NCBI RefSeq assembly: GCF_016316925.1
Contig: NZ_JAEEGB010000035.1
Coordinates: 1 to 64,000, forward strand
Source of the DNA: Clostridium aciditolerans
Lineage (GTDB): Bacteria; Bacillota; Clostridia; Clostridiales; Clostridiaceae
Direction: 5' to 3'
DNA: 64,000 nt
Both the position numbers and the translations under genes were made by a program. Numbering within the stretch: position 1 is the first letter of the stretch; every line of letters begins with the position of its first letter. Below, piece by piece: positions 44,977 through 53,995 of the stretch. The notes under the pieces were generated by a model that saw nothing but the letters and a program-made list of their open reading frames with translations, did no database searches and was not told where the DNA came from.

Positions 44977-45420
44977 ATGCAAAATTGTTTTTTTGAATTT
45001 GAAATTAATAATGAAGATAAGTTTAAAAAGTTACAAGACTTTTATTATGCCATAAAATTAAGTAAGGATGAGGAAATAATTATATCAAGTGATTCGAAAT
45101 GGATTGGTTATTTTGATGAAGATACTCTTATGAAATTTTGGTGGCCTTCATCAGAGGAGATTGAAGAGTATGCAAGGTTGTGGACAGAAACGCCAGTGGA
45201 AGAGCGCTTTACATGTGCAGCATTGCAACATCCATGGGATTTTGAATCAATGATAGATGCATTCGCTAATGGAGAGTATCATTTCATATCATGTGAAAAG
45301 CTATCTGAAAGAAAAGGAAGAATTGAATATAATCCATGGTGCTGGCCATACGGTGGAGCTGATTCTTTTAGAGCATTAATAGAATATCATGGATTTAAAA
45401 TACTTAGAGAAAATATTTAA
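44977..45420 (+). CDS. Hypothetical protein
   Basis: 147-aa acidic protein rich in Trp (KFWWPSSEEIEEYARLW, NPWCWPYGGADSF). The frame begins at 44929, but ATG 44977 follows AAGGAAAGAG with proper spacing. No family recognised; context suggests a member of the immunity-type array. Confidence 0.6.
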   Translation: MQNCFFEFEINNEDKFKKLQDFYYAIKLSKDEEIIISSDSKWIGYFDEDTLMKFWWPSSEEIEEYARLWTETPVEERFTCAALQHPWDFESMIDAFANGEYHFISCEKLSERKGRIEYNPWCWPYGGADSFRALIEYHGFKILRENI

Positions 45421-45613
45421 GACATTTCTTAAAGCACTTTTGGCATTTGCACCTTTAATAATGTTTTTTTCTTAACAACTAATTTAATATTATCAATCAT
45501 AGATTTAAGAAGAAAAAATAGAAAGAAAATCCTTTATATGTATAGCTATTGTTCTTTCAAGTTTATATTTTTTATCTATAATTGGTGGAATAATTATTGT
45601 TTTATTAATATAA
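45389..45613 (+). pseudogene. Decayed small membrane protein, two homopolymer frameshifts
   Basis: Three adjacent frames join into one plausible membrane protein: ALLAFAPLIMFF, then LILSIIDLRRKNRKK, then SFICIAIVLSSLYFLSIIGG and a hydrophobic end. The first break is at a T7 run (45464-45470) and the second at an A4 run (about 45527-45530). A two-segment membrane gene that lost its frame is the best reading. The 45614-45693 stretch holds only the ribosome site of the next gene. Confidence 0.45.
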
Positions 45614-45693
45614 ATGATACAGAAACTAATAAATCGAATTATTAATAGATATTGATTTTATTGATATAATTTTAAACTTACAGGAGGAGAAAA

Positions 45694-46155
45694 ATGAATA
45701 AAGAAAGAATAAAAAAAACTTTACAGGAATTTGGACTACCTGAAAGTGTAGCAGACTACTATGCTAATCTTGAGATGAAGGATAAGTTTGCATGGTTAGC
45801 TGCATTTCGTTTTGTAAGACCGTTAAATAATAGTCTTGAATTTTATAAAAATGAATATGGAGATATGTTAAGGAGCAGAATTGAAAGAGATTTAGAAAAT
45901 TCAGAAGTTGAAACAGAACTCTTAAAAAAAGGAGCGACACCTGAACTATTAGGCCAATTCGCTTATGAAATAGCTTTAACAGCATTTAATGAAGTTCTAT
46001 ATCGTTTATCAGACCCTGCAGGAGGCGATTACGATTTAGAAAATGAAGGAGAAGGATTACCAGCTTGGAGCTTGAGGGAAAGAGGATTAAATTATGAAGT
46101 TACAGAGAGACCTTTAGCTGAAACACATAATTTAATTCCGTTTTCAAATTTATAA
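45694..46155 (+). CDS. Hypothetical protein, immunity-array member
   Basis: 153-aa soluble, acidic protein; no family recognised. The middle is helical (ELLGQFAYEIALTAFNEVLYRLSD) and the C-terminus is PLAETHNLIPFSNL. AGGAGG precedes the ATG. Followed after 18 bases by the next gene. Confidence 0.6.
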   Translation: MNKERIKKTLQEFGLPESVADYYANLEMKDKFAWLAAFRFVRPLNNSLEFYKNEYGDMLRSRIERDLENSEVETELLKKGATPELLGQFAYEIALTAFNEVLYRLSDPAGGDYDLENEGEGLPAWSLRERGLNYEVTERPLAETHNLIPFSNL

Positions 46156-46173
46156 TGAAAAGAGAAAAATTTT

Positions 46174-46491
46174 ATGAGTTATAACTTACATATAATTCGA
46201 GAAGATAATATAAACAATTCAATAACTTATGATGAAATAGTTAGGTTAGTAAATACATGTTCGGAATTAAATTTGAGAGACAAAATGGAAATTAAACTAC
46301 CAACAGGGGAAGTAATGACAGTTCCAGGAACTTATATATTATGGAATAAAAATGAATTTAATGTTGTGTTAAGTTATCATGAAGGAAAGATAAGTTCAAG
46401 TTATATAAGTGATGATGGTATAAGCAAATTAAAAGAAATAGCATACCAGTTAAAAGCCAAAGTTATAGGAGATGAGGGAGAGGAATATTAA
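46174..46491 (+). CDS. Hypothetical protein, immunity-array member
   Basis: 105-aa protein, alpha/beta, no family recognised. Contains PTGEVMTVPGTYILW and NVVLSYHEGKISSSYIS, a pattern like a small beta-rich immunity fold. Eighteen bases after the previous stop; AAAAGAG upstream. Confidence 0.55.
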   Translation: MSYNLHIIREDNINNSITYDEIVRLVNTCSELNLRDKMEIKLPTGEVMTVPGTYILWNKNEFNVVLSYHEGKISSSYISDDGISKLKEIAYQLKAKVIGDEGEEY

Positions 46492-46573
46492 CATATAAAA
46501 AATAGAGTAAGTTAAGTAAAATCAATTGATGTAGCATAATGAAGACTAGATACTAGAAGGATGCGGAAAATAT

Positions 46574-47131
46574 ATGATAAGTAAACGAGATATGAAATTT
46601 AGTAAATTTATAAGCTTAGTATTAAGACATAAACCTGAAATAATAGATTTACATATGGACGAAGAAGGATATGCAAGCGTAAATAAACTTGTTGAAGGCA
46701 TGAATAAAAATGGTATGGATATTACAAAACAGGACTTAGATAGAATAGTTGCTGAAGACAATAAACAAAGATATTCTTATAATTTATCTAATGATGAACC
46801 CAGGATTAGAGCTAATCAAGGTCATTCTATTCAAGTAAATCTTAATTTAAAGCCAGTAGTTCCGCCTGCAGAATTATACCATGGAACAGCTAAGAGATTT
46901 CTTAATAGTATTCTTAAAGATGGCATAAAAAAGGGCGGTAGACAATATGTGCATTTATCAAAAGATATTGAAACAGCTACAAAAGTTGGTGCTAGGTATG
47001 GTGAAGTAGCAGTATTAAGAATAGATTCTTATAGCATGATTAAGGATGGGTATGAGTTTTATTGTTCAGAAAATGGTGTTTATTTAACAGACAATGTACC
47101 AACCAAATATATAATAAACAATGAAAATTAG
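46574..47131 (+). CDS. kptA: RNA 2'-phosphotransferase (KptA/Tpt1)
   Basis: NAD-dependent enzyme that removes an internal 2'-phosphate from RNA, transferring it to NAD. The family start (FSKFISLVLRHKPE), central IRANQGHSIQV, PAELYHGT and GRQYVHLSKD motifs are present, with catalytic Arg/His residues conserved. Length (185 aa) is normal. Most bacteria lack tRNA ligases that make this substrate, so the bacterial role is unclear. The start is ATG 46574. The next gene encodes an HD nucleotidase. Position inside an immunity-type array is unusual. Confidence 0.9.
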   Translation: MISKRDMKFSKFISLVLRHKPEIIDLHMDEEGYASVNKLVEGMNKNGMDITKQDLDRIVAEDNKQRYSYNLSNDEPRIRANQGHSIQVNLNLKPVVPPAELYHGTAKRFLNSILKDGIKKGGRQYVHLSKDIETATKVGARYGEVAVLRIDSYSMIKDGYEFYCSENGVYLTDNVPTKYIINNEN

Positions 47132-47208
47132 ATGATAGATATAAGTGTTATACAACTTCTTATATTAAAATTATAGGACAAACTATATATTAAGCGAGGT
47201 AGAAATAT

Positions 47209-47787
47209 ATGAATACAAGACAACTTATCAATATAATGTCTGTTGCAGAAAATTTAAAAAATAATACTCGTCATTCATGGACATCATCTCATCGTCACGA
47301 AAGTGTTGCAGAACATAGTTGGCGTTTGTCTTTGATGGCGTACTTGATAAAAGATGAGTTTCCAAACGTTGATATAAACAAAGTTATTCTAATGTGCATA
47401 TTTCATGACTTAGGTGAAGCTATTACAGGGGATATTCCCGCTTTTAATAAATCGGAATGTGATGAAATTGTTGAGAGCGATGCAGTTTCTCAACTACTTT
47501 GTAGTTTACCGCAGCCATATAAGGCAGAATTATCTGATCTGTTCGTAGAAATGAACGAACAACAAACGATAGAAGCTAAAATTTATAAGGCACTTGATAA
47601 GATGGAGACACTAATTCAACATAATGAAGCGGAGATATCAACATGGATTCCGCTTGAATATGAGATGAATCTGTCATATGGGACAAAGGAAGTTGATTTT
47701 TCAGATTATATGAAAGAATTAAAGCAAACGATATATAAGGATTCCATACAAAAAATAAAGGCTGCAAAAGAATCCAAAAATTTTTAA
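47209..47787 (+). CDS. HD-domain protein, HDDC2/YfbR-like 5'-nucleotidase
   Basis: 192-aa metal-dependent phosphohydrolase. The HD signature is visible: RHESVAEHSWRLS, then IFHDLGEAITGDIPAF, and KALDKMETLIQH. YfbR-type enzymes dephosphorylate deoxynucleoside 5'-monophosphates. GCGAGG precedes the ATG. Encoded directly after kptA; a joint role is possible but not shown. Confidence 0.85.
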   Translation: MNTRQLINIMSVAENLKNNTRHSWTSSHRHESVAEHSWRLSLMAYLIKDEFPNVDINKVILMCIFHDLGEAITGDIPAFNKSECDEIVESDAVSQLLCSLPQPYKAELSDLFVEMNEQQTIEAKIYKALDKMETLIQHNEAEISTWIPLEYEMNLSYGTKEVDFSDYMKELKQTIYKDSIQKIKAAKESKNF

Positions 47788-47842
47788 AGGAACAAAAACT
47801 AATTTAATAAGTAATTATAAAATAGATCCATCACTTGAGGAT

Positions 47843-48136
47843 TTGGACAAAGAGGTATCCTTACCTAATCCTCTAATAGTCAGTAATATAACTGTTGAAG
47901 AGGCAGCTAAAATAATAGATATGATTGCTGAACTTAAATCACCAGAAGGAATGGAAGAAGTTGAAGAAGTATATCCATATATAAATTATTACATAGAACT
48001 ATTGGAAAAAAGTATACCACACAATAATATTTCAGATTTAATTTATTGGTATGATGTTGAGGAATATGGACATGAACCAACAGCAAGAGAAATCGCAGAA
48101 AAGGCATTTAAGGATAAAAACGAAATTATATTGTAA
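47843..48136 (+). pseudogene. Hypothetical acidic protein with missing start
   Basis: 97 aa from a TTG that lacks a well-spaced ribosome site. The frame is open upstream and protein-like to about 47771 (NPKIFKGTKTNLISNYKID), running into the 3' end of the HD gene without a start codon. The C-terminus is WYDVEEYGHEPTAREIAEKAF. It may be a 5'-truncated gene or use a non-standard start. Confidence 0.45.
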
Positions 48137-48200
48137 ACAAGTACATAATTGATGAGGGGTATGGGGAAAAGGTAAATGTACATGATGGGAGGTTTAAATA

Positions 48201-48623
48201 ATGGAAAGAAGTTTGAAAAGCGATGTAGTTACTACAGCAGAAAATTTTACTAAAAATTTTTCTGATAGAGGAAACTTCAATTTTAGTGTAGAAAGTTTGC
48301 AGGAATTAGATGATATATTGGATGAATTAAATGATTACGAATTTGATGAGAATGCTTTGTATTCAGCTGCTTCAATGGCTGGTAGCTATATCTTTGAGGT
48401 AGCAAGAAGAAATTATGGAGGGGAATACTATTGGGTTGAAGAGAAGAAACAACCGGTTCTTGTAACTGGCCAACCTAACTTTTCTGTTTCAATATATGCC
48501 TTTGAAAAAGCAAAAGATAGAATTGTAAATGGAAAAGAAGATAGTATACCATTTTATTTTAAAGGATACATAGAGGCAGTTGAAAAAGGTAGGAAAACTG
48601 GATATCATGCAACTATTTTATAA
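48201..48623 (+). CDS. Hypothetical protein, immunity-array member
   Basis: 140-aa protein, no family recognised. N-terminal helix, then an acidic segment (LDDILDELNDYEFDENALY), then YYWVEEKKQPVLVTGQP and a basic, aromatic end. GGGAGG precedes the ATG. Confidence 0.6.
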   Translation: MERSLKSDVVTTAENFTKNFSDRGNFNFSVESLQELDDILDELNDYEFDENALYSAASMAGSYIFEVARRNYGGEYYWVEEKKQPVLVTGQPNFSVSIYAFEKAKDRIVNGKEDSIPFYFKGYIEAVEKGRKTGYHATIL

Positions 48624-48752
48624 TGCAAGAATATAAAGTAGGAATTGAAAGTATTCAGTAGTAAAAATAATATGGGTAAATCAAAATACGGAACCTTAAT
48701 AAATATTTACAATGGTAATCCTTTGTATAAAGAAGAGGTGAATTATAAAAAC

Positions 48753-49307
48753 ATGCAAAAGCAATTGGAAATTTTAGATAAACATTTGAAGCTATCAAGA
48801 CCGGATTTTTATTCAAAGCTCAATGTGCCACTGAAAGAAAATGAAATACAGGCTTTAGAAGAACAATTTAGTATTACATTACCTGCTGACTTAAAAGCTT
48901 TATACCAATGGAAAAACGGACAAAATGATCAGTGTTGTGATTCTTTTGTAAATAATTCAATGTTTATGCCCTTAGAAGAGGCATTGGATGCTGCTAAAGA
49001 GATGACTGAAATGATTGGTTTTGATTTTGAAATTGATAATTGGTGGAATGAAAACTGGATACCTTTATTCCATAATGGCGGTGGAGACCATATTTGTTAT
49101 GACATGGGTGACACTTTTACTGATCAGAAAGGACAATTAATTGAATTCTGGCATGCAGATAATGATAGAAATGTTATTGCACCAGATTTGAAATCTTTCA
49201 TTGAAGCTATAAATCAGTTTTATGAAACAAAAGCAGTAATGGAGTTTGATGAATACTTTCAAGTAGACAATATAAAAGATTTTCCTAAAAGATTTTATCT
49301 TGAATAG
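48753..49307 (+). CDS. SMI1/KNR4-family immunity-like protein
   Basis: 184-aa protein with a clear SMI1/KNR4 domain: PLKENEIQALEEQFSITLPA, then LKALYQWKNGQ, then MPLEEALDAA and PLFHNGGGDHICYDM. It is the most typical SUKH protein of the window. The frame runs to TTG 48645, but ATG 48753 follows AGAGGTG and aligns with family starts. A piece of dispersed repeat starts at its stop codon. Confidence 0.85.
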   Translation: MQKQLEILDKHLKLSRPDFYSKLNVPLKENEIQALEEQFSITLPADLKALYQWKNGQNDQCCDSFVNNSMFMPLEEALDAAKEMTEMIGFDFEIDNWWNENWIPLFHNGGGDHICYDMGDTFTDQKGQLIEFWHADNDRNVIAPDLKSFIEAINQFYETKAVMEFDEYFQVDNIKDFPKRFYLE

Positions 49308-49335
49308 GGAGTAAAGAGCGGGCAGTCATCGGATA
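49307..49335 (-). repeat. Tail of dispersed element at a deletion junction
   Basis: GGGAGTAAAGAGCGGG followed by AGTCATCGGATAAA is the reversed end of the TTATCCGATGACT family. It joins the SMI1 stop codon directly to the gene relic at 49336. Confidence 0.6.
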
Positions 49336-49398
49336 AACAAATTTGTATTATATGGGAAAAAGCGTGAAAAAGTAAACCGATTGGAAGAAGAAGAATAA
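49336..49398 (+). pseudogene. 3'-end relic of a 50125-type gene
   Basis: Twenty codons plus stop read NKFVLYGKKREKVNRLEEEE, matching the end NKFVLYGEKYEKVKWLEEEE of the gene at 50125-50511. The following bases (AATTAGATTGAAAGGAG) match the sequence after that gene too. The rest of the gene is gone. Confidence 0.8.
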
Positions 49399-49422
49399 TT
49401 AGATTGAAAGGAGATAAATTTA

Positions 49423-49992
49423 ATGCAATCAGAATTTAATTTCAAAAAATTCAAAGAGGAAGTCATTTTAGCTACAAAGAAAGCTTTTTTAGAAATTATG
49501 GAAGAATACAAAGATTCTACAGTATATGCATTCTCACTAATTTGTGATTCATCTGTTAATTCTATAGGGGTTGTAGCAAATACAAAAGAAGCATTAGAGG
49601 AACAAATAGAAGATGAAGAAGATAGGTATTATTATAAATTTTGTGAGCAAGAATGGGAAATATGGGATGCTGCAGATAATGAATTTCAAGAGATTAGAAA
49701 TACTTTAGTAGAATTCCAGGAAAATAATAAAGAAAAAATAAGTGACTCAGAAACATGCATATATACAGAATTTTTTAATGAATTTAGAGAAAAGATTTTT
49801 GATATATGTGTACAAGCTTTAATAGAAATAAAAGAAGAGAAATTCTTTGAAGATAAGTGTAAGGAAAGTATTGCCATTAACTTTATGGTACCAGAGTATT
49901 TAGATGAAGACTATTCTGTAGAAATTTTCAGTAAATTGAATAGTGGGATAGTAGTGGAAGAATATAAAGAGCATATTGAAGATTTTATGTAG
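49423..49992 (+). CDS. DUF4303-family protein
   Basis: 189-aa protein. The segment YAFSLICDSSVNSIGVVANTKEAL followed by an acidic loop and WEIWDAADNEFQEI is typical of DUF4303, a family often found with polymorphic-toxin immunity genes. AAAGGAG precedes the ATG. Function unproven. It follows the relic at 49336. Confidence 0.75.
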   Translation: MQSEFNFKKFKEEVILATKKAFLEIMEEYKDSTVYAFSLICDSSVNSIGVVANTKEALEEQIEDEEDRYYYKFCEQEWEIWDAADNEFQEIRNTLVEFQENNKEKISDSETCIYTEFFNEFREKIFDICVQALIEIKEEKFFEDKCKESIAINFMVPEYLDEDYSVEIFSKLNSGIVVEEYKEHIEDFM

Positions 49993-50124
49993 TAAATAAA
50001 AAAATAAGATTGTGATTTAACCAATATACATTAGTAAATTATATATATGGTAATGTAATGATATGGATGTGAAACAAAAGTAGGCTAGTACTAAGTTTTC
50101 AATCAAACCTAGGGAGGTAAATAT

Positions 50125-50511
50125 ATGGATGACTTTTATGTGAATAAAGTTGAAATTAATGGAAATGAATACGTTGAAATTAATAATGATATACAGTTAA
50201 AAAACATCATAGACAATATTAGAGATGAACAAGTGAATGAAATTGCTTTTTATAGAAAAGATAAAAATGTCATACTAAATGTATTTGCAGATGTTAGTAA
50301 GTTCCATATTTCTATAATAGATGAAGATAAAGGAATGAATTATTATTTTAATTCTCAAAGTAACAATAAAGAATTAGTGGAATTAGGTGGTAACTTTTTT
50401 GATGCTAACAACATATGTTACGATCAAAATGTACTTGAAAGAATTGTAAACAAATTTGTATTATATGGGGAAAAATATGAAAAAGTAAAATGGTTAGAGG
50501 AAGAAGAGTAA
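50125..50511 (+). CDS. Small acidic immunity-like protein
   Basis: 128-aa acidic protein. FYVNKVEINGNEYVEINND, LNVFADVSKFHISIIDEDKG and a GGNFF/CYD-containing end resemble small beta-rich immunity proteins (Imm1-like at best); assignment is uncertain. GGGAGG lies upstream. Its 3' end is duplicated as a relic at 49336-49398. Next is the second DUF4132 gene after 21 bases. Confidence 0.6.
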   Translation: MDDFYVNKVEINGNEYVEINNDIQLKNIIDNIRDEQVNEIAFYRKDKNVILNVFADVSKFHISIIDEDKGMNYYFNSQSNNKELVELGGNFFDANNICYDQNVLERIVNKFVLYGEKYEKVKWLEEEE

Positions 50512-50532
50512 TTAGATTAAAGGAGAAAATAT

Positions 50533-53500
50533 ATGGACGAACTATTAAACTTACTAAAAGTTAACCTTTGCAATTGTTCTTTAAAGGATGAAGAAGTTCA
50601 GAAAATTAAAGAATATATTGAAAACGGAGGGGCATTGGATTATAGCAATAACTACAAATACAATATAAGCCCTCGTGGAGGTCAGTATAAGATACAAGAG
50701 AAGTTATGGGAACTAATGGATAGTTTTATGAATGATAAAGATATTTTTAAAAGACTTTTAAATGTATTTTTTATTATAGGTGAAGATAGCTTTTTTAAAA
50801 TGTTATATAGCAGATTCTATTCTATAAGTAAAATTTTAGATTATTTAAAATACATGGATAACAAAGAAAGATTTTTATTATGGATCATAAAAGATAATTC
50901 AAGTTACTCTTTTTATTCAGATTATGTGAGAGAAATAATTACAGTCTCTGAGGAATTAATAAGGGAAGATAAGTTAATACTTTCAAAAGCTTTTTTGCTA
51001 TCAGAAGATGATTTTATAAAAGTGGTATTCGCTATTATAGCGGTTAAAAATTCTTGTGATTTACCTGAGGATGGAGAAAGTTTTGTAAAAGCCTATCTTG
51101 GTGATATTAATAATATAAATAAATACTTAAAAGATAAACAAATAGCTTTAGTTAAGTTCTTGTACTATGCTCACAGTGAAAGTGAAGAATTTGTACATAT
51201 TGTCACTAATATAGTTAACAACAGTCATAACAAGAGAAATATATTTGATGAATGGATAAGATTCATTAATGCATATGATTCTAAAGCTAATGCTTATGAT
51301 ATTGCAAACGCTTTTGATATTGACAAGAGATTATATGTGATTAGGTTAATAAATCTATATATTAAAGATGAAAATAAGAAGGTACTTAAAGAGATAAATG
51401 AAAGAATAAAAGAAATACCATTAGTATTCAGAGAAACTTTAGATTTTATTAATAAGAGCAATCTTGAAGATGTAGAAAGACTTACACTTGCTTCTTTTAT
51501 TTACAATCATTCAAGAGAAGATGAGGATTTAAAAAAGCTTAATCAATATATTGGACAAGTTTTAAGTGGATACATATATTTCTGTAGAGATTCTGCTGAA
51601 GTATCTCTATTAGAAAAAACTAAGGCTTTACAATATGTATTAGAAGGAAAAAATAAAGATTGTATAAATGAATATACTGCTAAAGCTGGAAATGTAGAAG
51701 GTGCAGGGCGTTTATGGAGTTTTCATGCTCTTTGCTTTAAATTAATTTATTCTATAAATGAAACTAGAGAAATTATGTATAGATTTTTAGAGTTTGTTCT
51801 TAAAGCTGAAAGATATTCATTATCATCTTCTATTATAGATAAAATAATAGAAAATCAGTCTATGAGTTATATAAGTTTTGCTAAAGAGCTTACTAATAAA
51901 GATATAAGTGAAAAACATTTGATTTTAACAGCAGACAGAGCTCTAAATGAATATAATTTTAGAAGTCAATCAAAGGTTATAGAATATTTAGGTAAGTTGT
52001 GTTTAGAGGAAAATATTGAGCTTATAAATAATATAGAGATATTAAATATTAACGTGAAAGAAATAGTACTTGAAAAACTATTTAATGTAAATAATGAAAA
52101 GTATGCTCCTATTCTTATTAAATATCTATCTGATAATTCTAAAATTATAAGAGATAAGATGGTAACCCTTCTCAGCTCTTATGAAGGCTGCAAAAAAGAA
52201 GTGTTAAGTGAGTTAAAGAGTAAAAAGTTAGCAGTGAGGGAAGCGGTTGCTAGGATTCTCACAAACTTTGACATGAGAGATTCAGTTAAAGAGCTTCAAA
52301 AGTTTGCAGACTCAGAAAAGAATGAAAAGGTTAAAGTATTATTATTAAATATTATAAATGCGGATTATTTAGATAATGAAATACTTGAAACAGCTGAAAG
52401 TATAAGTAGATATTGCACTGAAAGGTTGAAGAAGACCGCCTATACTGCGCCAGAATGGATTCCTGTAAGTGTATTTCAAGATATAAGATATGAGGATGGA
52501 AAAGTAGTATCAAAAGATGTAATAAATTATTTAATAAGCAAATACTCTTTAGAGAATATTGTGGAAAGAAATCTAACAGCAGAAAAGGTAATTAAAAAAT
52601 GTAATAAGCATGATTTAGATAAGCTTGGAAATGAGATTTTAAACCTTTGGATTAACAATGGTGCAGATACAAAGCAAAAATGGATTTTAGGATTAGTTTC
52701 AGCAGTAGGCGGCTTCAATGTTATTAATGAATTGAAAGTTCAAATAGATATATGGTCTAAAAATTCAAGGGGTGCTATTGCCTGTGATGCTATAAAAGCT
52801 TTGGCGTTAAATGGAAGTGATCACTGTTTAATAGTAATAGATACAATAGCAAGGAAATTTAAGCATAAACAGATTAAAAAAGCGGCAGAAGAGGCTTTTG
52901 TCTTTGCAGCCCAAATGCTTAATTTAACAGAGGAAGAGCTGGAGGATAAAATAGTACCGGATTTAGACTTTAATAAAAGAGGGGAAAGAGTATTTGAGTT
53001 TGGCAGCAGAAGCTTTACAGTAACTTTAAATTTGGATTTTTCTTTAAAAATTGTAGACAGTAATGGCAAGACAATTAAAACCTTACCAAAACCAAACAAA
53101 TCTGATGATGAGTTAAAAGCTAAAGAAGCATCAGATGAATTTAAAAATCTTAAAAAGCAAATTAAAACTGTAGTTTCTATTCAAACTTTAAGACTGGAAA
53201 TGGCCCTTTCAGCAAATAGAATCTGGAAGAAAAAAGATTGGGAAAATTTATTTGTAGAAAATCCTATTATGCATAATTTTTCTCTTGGCTTAGTGTGGGG
53301 AGTATATGCTGAAGGAGAATTAAAGGATACCTTTAGATACATGGAAGATGGTACTTTTAATACAAAAGATGAAGAAGAATATGAACTTCTAGAAGATTCT
53401 CTTATAGGACTTGTACATCCTTTGGAAATGGACGAAGAGACATTAAATACTTGGATACAGCAATTTGAAGATTATGAAATAGTACAACCTTTGCTTCAAC

Positions 53501-53937
53501 TTGATAGAAAGGTTTATAAGGTAAATGAAAAAGAGAAGGAAATGAAGTCTGTAGAACGTTTTGGAGGTACAAAAATTAATGGACTTTCATTAGTGGGTAA
53601 GCTTACTAAAATGGGCTGGTATAGAGGCTCCGTACAAGATGGTGGCGGATACTATCAGTTCTATAAAGAAGATGAAAAAATAGGTATTGGTGCAGAACTT
53701 TCTTTTGAGTGGCTTTCTGTTGGTTACGAAAATGAAGAAACCACTATTTATGAACTGACTTTCTACAGGGCTAATACAGTTGAAAGAGGAAGTTATGTTT
53801 ATGATGAAATAAGAGAGGAAAATATTATTGTTCCATCAAAAGTACCAGAAAGATTTTTTAGTGAAATACTTTATGATGTAGATAGAGCTTTAGAAGCTAA
53901 AATTGGTTTCATTGCTAATTGGAAGCTAAATCGATAG
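50533..53937 (+). CDS. DUF4132 protein, second copy (YehI/MolR-like)
   Basis: 1134-aa paralogue of the 40556-44059 protein. HEAT-like repeats are centred on KYLSDNSKIIRDKMVTLL and KKLAVREAVARIL; the DUF4132 end shows SLGLVWGVYAEGEL, FRYMEDGTFNTKDEEEYEL, GLVHPLEM, VERFGGT and VQDGGGYYQFYKED. The C-terminal halves are closely similar and the N-terminal halves more diverged. GGAG precedes ATG 50533. Two DUF4132 genes in one locus is noteworthy. Confidence 0.82.
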   Translation: MDELLNLLKVNLCNCSLKDEEVQKIKEYIENGGALDYSNNYKYNISPRGGQYKIQEKLWELMDSFMNDKDIFKRLLNVFFIIGEDSFFKMLYSRFYSISKILDYLKYMDNKERFLLWIIKDNSSYSFYSDYVREIITVSEELIREDKLILSKAFLLSEDDFIKVVFAIIAVKNSCDLPEDGESFVKAYLGDINNINKYLKDKQIALVKFLYYAHSESEEFVHIVTNIVNNSHNKRNIFDEWIRFINAYDSKANAYDIANAFDIDKRLYVIRLINLYIKDENKKVLKEINERIKEIPLVFRETLDFINKSNLEDVERLTLASFIYNHSREDEDLKKLNQYIGQVLSGYIYFCRDSAEVSLLEKTKALQYVLEGKNKDCINEYTAKAGNVEGAGRLWSFHALCFKLIYSINETREIMYRFLEFVLKAERYSLSSSIIDKIIENQSMSYISFAKELTNKDISEKHLILTADRALNEYNFRSQSKVIEYLGKLCLEENIELINNIEILNINVKEIVLEKLFNVNNEKYAPILIKYLSDNSKIIRDKMVTLLSSYEGCKKEVLSELKSKKLAVREAVARILTNFDMRDSVKELQKFADSEKNEKVKVLLLNIINADYLDNEILETAESISRYCTERLKKTAYTAPEWIPVSVFQDIRYEDGKVVSKDVINYLISKYSLENIVERNLTAEKVIKKCNKHDLDKLGNEILNLWINNGADTKQKWILGLVSAVGGFNVINELKVQIDIWSKNSRGAIACDAIKALALNGSDHCLIVIDTIARKFKHKQIKKAAEEAFVFAAQMLNLTEEELEDKIVPDLDFNKRGERVFEFGSRSFTVTLNLDFSLKIVDSNGKTIKTLPKPNKSDDELKAKEASDEFKNLKKQIKTVVSIQTLRLEMALSANRIWKKKDWENLFVENPIMHNFSLGLVWGVYAEGELKDTFRYMEDGTFNTKDEEEYELLEDSLIGLVHPLEMDEETLNTWIQQFEDYEIVQPLLQLDRKVYKVNEKEKEMKSVERFGGTKINGLSLVGKLTKMGWYRGSVQDGGGYYQFYKEDEKIGIGAELSFEWLSVGYENEETTIYELTFYRANTVERGSYVYDEIREENIIVPSKVPERFFSEILYDVDRALEAKIGFIANWKLNR

Positions 53938-53995
53938 AAAGATTTGAAAAGATAGTTTAGCTGAGCGTAAATTTATTGAGAAGGAGCTAATTTTA

